Of a stretch of DNA of 12,697 bases, positions 9,631 to 12,697 are shown piece by piece. Position numbers and translations under genes: made by a program. Positions within the stretch are counted from its first letter, which is position 1. Each line of letters begins with the position of its first letter. The notes under the pieces were generated by a model. It saw only the letters and a program-made list of their open reading frames with translations, had not been told where the DNA came from and ran no database searches. Source of the stretch: Dunaliella salina (Eukaryota; Chlorophyta; Chlorophyceae; Chlamydomonadales; Dunaliellaceae); assembly GCA_002284615.2 (NCBI GenBank), contig MU069788.1, forward strand, positions 203,326 through 216,022, written 5' to 3'.

Positions 9631-9745
9631 ACTTGCATCGCCCGCAGATGCTGGGCTGTTTATGAAAACTCCCTCCTTCTTGGCGCCTCTTTGACTTCAA
9701 TTCTGCTAGAGACATGCTTCTTTGTAGACTCTCTTTACCTGCTTT

Positions 9746-10262
9746 GGCCTCGGGCCTTTTATGGTGCCAGGCACCTTCCTTTTTTGGTCCAGGACCATGC
9801 GGCGCCAGGCGCCTTCTCTCTTCTTCTCTGCTAGGCCCAGGGCCTTCTATGGTGCCAGGCACCTCTCTTCTTCGGTCCAGGACCATGCGGCGCCAGGCGC
9901 CTTCTCTTATATTCTGTCATAGGCCCAGGGCCTTCTATGGTGCCAGGCACCTTCCTTCTTTGGTCCAGGACCATACGGCGCCAGGCGCCTCCTCTTATAT
10001 TCTGTCATAGGCCCAGGGCCTTCTTTGGTGCCAGGCACCTCTCTTCTTCGGTCCAGGACCATGCGGCGCCAGGCGCCTTCTCTTATATTCTGTTATAGGC
10101 CCAGGGCCTTCTTTGGTGCCAGGCACCTCTCTTCTTCGGTCCAGGACCATGCGGCGCCAGGCGCCTTCTCTTTTATTCTCTCTTAGGCCCAGGGCCTTCT
10201 TTGGTGCCAGACACCCTCCTTCTTTCTTGGTCCAGGACCTTTTGATGTCAGGCATCGTTCCC
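9746..10262. repeat. 88-bp tandem array, each unit with four CCAGG-centred dyads
   Basis: GGCCCAGGGCC starts at 9834, 9922, 10010, 10098 and 10186, with a degenerate copy at 9746. GGCGCCAGGCGCC starts at 9801, 9889, 9977, 10065 and 10153. The period is exactly 88 bp throughout. A complete unit carries four perfect odd-length inverted repeats. At offset 0 is GGCCCaGGGCC, at 17 GGTGCCaGGCACC, at 40 GGTCCaGGACC and at 55 GGCGCCaGGCGCC. All four have the core CCAGG. In the last unit GGTGCCAGACACC and GATGTCAGGCATC are one-mismatch versions. Since 88 is not a multiple of 3, the open frames across it on both strands are by-products rather than a repeat protein. It sits between the Gag remnant and the RT. 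Confidence 0.95.
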
Positions 10263-10528
10263 TGTTCCTTGCATCAGACTTCCAGAAACATTGGTGTTTC
10301 AGGCCCTCAGGCATCACTTGCCTTTCCTGCATAGTGCCTTCCTGAACTCTCCTGTAAAATTGGAAAAGCTCTTCCAGCCCTGCCCAGCTTTGTTCCGCTT
10401 CCTGGTCACTTTGCTCTCTCACTCTTGCCTTACCTAACCTTTGTTGTCTCCTTCCTCGTGCTCCCCTTTGCACTCGCAGGTACCCCTAATGAAAATTCAT
10501 ATTCATATTTTCTTTCCGGCAATTTAAA
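10263..10528. other. Spacer between the 88-bp array and the RT
   Basis: Pyrimidine-rich, with no convincing domain. The N-terminal part of the RT polyprotein should lie here, but I could not read it in any frame. From about 10500 a degenerate stretch may be the start of the polyprotein. Confidence 0.4.
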
Positions 10529-11535
10529 AGGGAATATTCAATGATGGCTACTTCATTGCTCTGACAAATGGTTCATACGATGGATTCAAGAGGGTTTCAC
10601 ATGGAATGCAAAACCTACATCACAGACATTGCGGACCTAGATGATTTAATGTTTTCTCTGGATTTAGCCAGCGGCTATCACCAAGTCCAACTCCTTTCAA
10701 TACCTGGGTTTTCAGTGGCAAGGGTTATTGCTAAATATGATTTCCTAAGGACAGTCTCTCGTCCTTGACCTTTCAAGCGGCTGGCCTCTCCATCAGCACT
10801 GCTAAATCTCACCTGCAACCCGTCAAAGGGCTGACACATCTTGGCTTCGTCATTGGTTTAGATTTAGGGCCCTTTGAAGTGTCACATGAACGCTGGAATG
10901 CTTTTCAGTTTCCTGTTAAATCTGCGCTCTCCTCCAGTACTATCTCTAAGCGTCTTCTTGAGCAAATTTGCGGGCATATTAGTAGCATGCTCCTTGCTTT
11001 CGGGCTCCATGCCCTTAGGGCTGGCTCAATCCCTTCGTCATGCTTCCTCAGCTATGATACCTTCTGCTGTTCTGTCAGAGCTGACTTTCTGGTCCAACTT
11101 GGACCGTGCACAACTTACCTCTCCCATTGGGCCCCCACCTTTCTGTGCTGAAGTTCAAATACATTATGATGCCGGCACTACAGGCTGGGCAGGTGTTCTG
11201 GGAAAACATTCAGCTCATGGATTTTCCTACCCATCTCCAACACAACATATCCAGCAGTACACTGAAAAAATTTTCGGGCATCTTTCATGCACTTGAGTCC
11301 TTTCTGCCATTGATTCGCAATGAGTCAGTTCAACTCTTTACGGACAGTCATAATGCCATCTCTGTATGCTCGAAAGGTAGCTCTAAAGCCCAACTCAACA
11401 AACAGGGCTCAACGTTTTGACTTCTCGTCCCGCGCAAGGCATTCACTCTCACCCTGTCTGGATTCCGCGCTCTCTCAATCAGCAAGCTGACGCTCTTACC
11501 TACTTCAAAGACGAGCATGGTTGGAAGCCAAGCCC
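10529..11535 (+). pseudogene. Reverse transcriptase and RNase H remnant, DIRS type
   Basis: RNA-templated DNA synthesis and RNA removal. The RT active-site block reads FSLDLASGYHQV (10652-10687; the Asp is the first catalytic aspartate). After a frameshift near 10691-10700 comes YLGFQWQG (10701-10724), the usual next block. From about 10771 AAGLSISTAKSHLQPV and LTHLGFVI are the KS and LG segments that follow the catalytic YxDD. Only about 45 bases separate these parts where some 70 to 90 codons are expected, so the stretch with YxDD is deleted. RNase H: IHYDAGTTGWAGVLG with Asp at 11168-11170, HIQQYTE with Glu at 11264-11266, then after a frameshift FTDSHNA with Asp at 11343-11345, then in another frame VWIPRSLNQQADALTYF (11456-11506). 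The D-E-D set is present, but across frames. It cannot be active. Confidence 0.9.
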
Positions 11536-11990
11536 CATCATGTTTTTTCAATAGCACAAAAAGTTGGGGGCCTTTTTCTATCAACCGCTTTGCCAGCCAT
11601 GTCAATTACCAGCTCCCAGTCTTCAACTCTTTGTTCTGGTGCCCCAACTCCAAGGGCGTGAATGCCTTACATCAGACTGACTGGCATCAGAACTTCACCT
11701 GGCGAAACCCCCCCTTCCATCTCAGTTCAACATTTTATCAATTCTGAGAAATACACCGGCCCAAGCCGCAATTGTTCTTCCTCTCCGGCCCGACAGGCCT
11801 TGGTGGCCATTACTTGCCGATGGCCATTACTTCCGCTCCTTGTGTCAAACATATCTTTGTGCTCCCCCTTTCTCCTACCTACATTTCAAACGTCACTGAC
11901 CCCTACAACAACCCTTACACTCGCGGCTTGGAACGTTGGCAACTTTTGGTACCTCATGTCTCCTTCCTGCCACCCTTTTCATCTGGAAGC
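11536..11990 (+). pseudogene. Methyltransferase-like domain remnant of the DIRS polyprotein
   Basis: DIRS-like elements carry, after RNase H, a domain related to Dam-type adenine methyltransferases whose role in the cycle is unknown. Here SWGPFSINRFASH (from 11562) and the following LPVFNSLFW and GVNAL segments lead to TWRNPPF, where NPPF at 11706-11717 corresponds to the (D/N)PP(Y/F) motif of N6-adenine methyltransferases. A stop at 11745-11747 ends that frame. The family's next block, AAIVLPLRPDRPWWPLL, continues in another frame from about 11768 and ends at a TGA at 11897-11899. A third frame keeps RGLERWQLL near 11920, typical of the domain's end. There are at least three frame changes, one beside a run of six T at 11543-11548. 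Confidence 0.82.
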
Positions 11991-12078
11991 CTTCCCATTC
12001 CCTTCGAATGATCTGCGTGCAGGCCATTCTTTGACTTCTCCTTCCATACTCGTGTCCGACATATCTAAGTTCTTGTCA

Positions 12079-12402
12079 AGGTTCCTCACAGCTCCATGTA
12101 CCAATCTTTCGGTCATTTGTCTGCTCCTTTGGACAACCGGTTTCTCTTCACCAAGGCTTGATCTTACGCTCAAGCGCGTCATTTTGCTCTTAAAGCACTT
12201 TCCTCTGAAGCTGGTGTACCCGTGTCAGTTTTTACTAAAAAGCATGGCTTACGCTCTGGTGGTGCTCCTTTTGTGGAAAAGAAAAATTTCTGATCATATT
12301 TTCCAAGCCCAAGGGGCCTGGAGGCCTAATTCAGCCATGCATGCTTACATCGTCCCTTCATTGCACACCAAGCTCCTTCCCACTTCATCCATGCAGTATT
12401 AG
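12079..12402 (+). pseudogene. Tyrosine recombinase remnant (C-terminal catalytic half)
   Basis: In DIRS elements this enzyme inserts the circular DNA copy in place of an integrase. The frame with RFLFTKA has a TGA at 12159-12161, continues through FALKALSSEAGVPVS and reaches KKHGLRSGGA (His at 12243-12245, Arg at 12252-12254), the H-x-x-R box in the HxLRxGGA form typical of DIRS recombinases. A TGA at 12291-12293 ends it. A neighbouring frame goes on with ISDHIFQAQGAWRPNSAMHA (Trp box) and the putative nucleophile Tyr at 12346-12348, with normal spacing. The N-terminal SAM-like part and the first catalytic Arg box are not readable between 11990 and 12079, so that half seems lost or too diverged. 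It is inactive. Confidence 0.85.
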
Positions 12403-12455
12403 CACACCACCTTTATCGACTGGTGTACTTTTCGCTCTGTAAATGCAACATCCTC

Positions 12456-12542
12456 ACACATCTCACGATGCAACCAGAATAGAATCACTGAGTTCTTTGC
12501 TTGCAAAAGAACTCAGGTTCTATTCCGGCTCGTGAGGCGTGT
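12456..12542. repeat. 87-bp imperfect palindrome after the recombinase
   Basis: The core is a perfect 11-bp stem, CTGAGTTCTTT (12488-12498) with AAAGAACTCAG (12506-12516), around a 7-base loop. It extends outward with GAATAGAA (12477-12484) pairing with TTCTATTC (12518-12525), CC with GG, CTCACG (12462-12467) with CGTGAG (12531-12536), and ACAC with GTGT at the outer edge, with small mismatches and bulges. The left arm contains the right copy of the 22-nt direct repeat. The position just after the recombinase is where DIRS elements carry their internal complementary region. Confidence 0.9.
12483..12504 (+). repeat. Right copy of exact 22-nt direct repeat
   Basis: Identical to 8245-8266 over 22 nt. 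It overlaps the left arm and loop of the terminal palindrome, which ties the left boundary of the element to this structure. Confidence 0.88.
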
Positions 12543-12564
12543 TCCTTACATGGGAGGGCAGACC
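12518..12564 (-). repeat. Right inverted repeat, partner at 3161-3211
   Basis: The reverse complement matches 3161-3211 (28 of 31 bases in the inner part, plus CTCCCATGT). It overlaps the right arm of the palindrome. The related left arm (12456-12484) lies in the same orientation as 3161-3211, so the window holds three related copies, two direct and one inverted. Confidence 0.82.
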
Positions 12565-12697
12565 ACAGCAAGAGCAAAACACACCGGCTCTCTCCAAACA
12601 AGCTGGCTCAGAGGCAGAGCTAAAAAACCACAGAAACTGAGGCAGGGCCAAAAACCACAGAAACAGGGCTGCAGAAAACACAGGCTGAAGTGCACGA
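12565..12697. repeat. Right-end flank with 28-bp duplication
   Basis: GAGGCAGAGCTAAAAAACC (12611-12629) and its continuation recur at 12639 as GAGGCAGGGCCAAAAACC, each followed by ACAGAAAC, so a unit of about 28 bp is present twice (12611-12664). No gene is present. It may be the outer part of the element's terminus, cut by the window edge. Confidence 0.7.

Larger units (their letters stand above)
8231..12564 (+). mobile_element. Degenerate DIRS-type tyrosine-recombinase retrotransposon
   Basis: Domains in order on the plus strand: Gag remnant with CCHC knuckle (8705-9630), 88-bp array (9746-10262), reverse transcriptase (about 10565-10830), RNase H (about 11140-11530), methyltransferase-like domain (about 11540-11990) and tyrosine recombinase (about 12080-12402). 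RT plus RNase H plus an NPPF-bearing methyltransferase-like domain plus a tyrosine recombinase is diagnostic of DIRS-like elements. Ngaro elements lack the methyltransferase, and LTR elements have a DDE integrase. An exact 22-nt direct repeat (8245-8266 and 12483-12504) brackets it, giving about 4.3 kb, a usual size for the group. Every module is broken, so the copy is inactive. The outer limits are uncertain because the right terminus also has an inverted partner at 3161-3211. Confidence 0.82.

Noticed and set aside
9746..10262. CRISPR array
   Set aside because: The repeats are contiguous 88-bp units without unique spacers, in a eukaryotic retroelement.
9536..10473. Long frames on both strands over the 88-bp array, with repeated Gly-Pro-Gly-Pro and Arg-rich phrases
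   Set aside because: The 88-bp period is not a multiple of three, so each frame reads different phases of the same repeat. The openness follows from the repeat and not from a protein.
11662..12402. 246-codon plus-strand frame, the longest in the window
   Set aside because: The DIRS motifs (WWPLL, HGLRSGGA) read in neighbouring frames. This frame is a shadow for most of its length and carries real recombinase sequence only after about 12289.
12500..12535. tRNA-like T-arm (GGTTCTATTCC)
   Set aside because: The arms of the would-be T stem do not pair, no anticodon arm precedes it at proper spacing, and the stretch is fully explained by the palindrome.
8231..12564. LTR retrotransposon of the Ty3 or Ty1 type
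   Set aside because: No aspartic protease and no HHCC/DDE integrase motif is readable. A tyrosine recombinase box, the NPPF domain and non-LTR-like ends are present instead.

Overview
The window is eukaryotic nuclear DNA. The clearest evidence is a spliced gene at the left with four consistent GT-AG introns, followed by more than 10 kb with no intact gene but with diverged repeats and a decayed retroelement. Base composition is intermediate. The host cannot be named from sequence alone. A repeat-rich genome of the green lineage (non-seed plant or alga) is my guess, at low confidence.

Layout. Positions 1-270 are pyrimidine-rich tandem repeats, then about 330 bases with nothing recognisable. 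Positions 598-1844 hold the last five exons of an alpha/beta hydrolase gene of the dienelactone hydrolase type. They code for 129 C-terminal residues with a complete Ser-Asp-His triad; the 5' exons are off the left edge. Positions 1845-8230 are intergenic, with small tandem repeats, hairpins and an old family of diverged repeats (about 3751-4116, 4227-4285 and 5828-6056). I recognise no gene there.

From about 8231 to 12564 lies a degenerate tyrosine-recombinase retrotransposon of the DIRS order. In order it has a Gag remnant with a CCHC zinc knuckle, an 88-bp tandem array, reverse transcriptase and RNase H, a DIRS-type methyltransferase-like domain with NPPF, and a tyrosine recombinase with the H-x-x-R box, the tryptophan box and the final tyrosine. 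All modules are on the plus strand, and all are broken by stops and frameshifts. The reverse transcriptase has also lost the block that should carry the catalytic YxDD. The element is bracketed by an exact 22-nt direct repeat (8245-8266 and 12483-12504). It ends in an 87-bp imperfect palindrome whose right arm is an inverted copy of a segment at 3161-3211.

The most unusual structure is the 88-bp array (9746-10262). Each full unit carries four different perfect odd-length dyads, all centred on the same pentamer CCAGG. The copy is not autonomous. In a working relative, Gag would package the RNA, RT/RNase H would make DNA, and the recombinase would insert a circular intermediate without an integrase.
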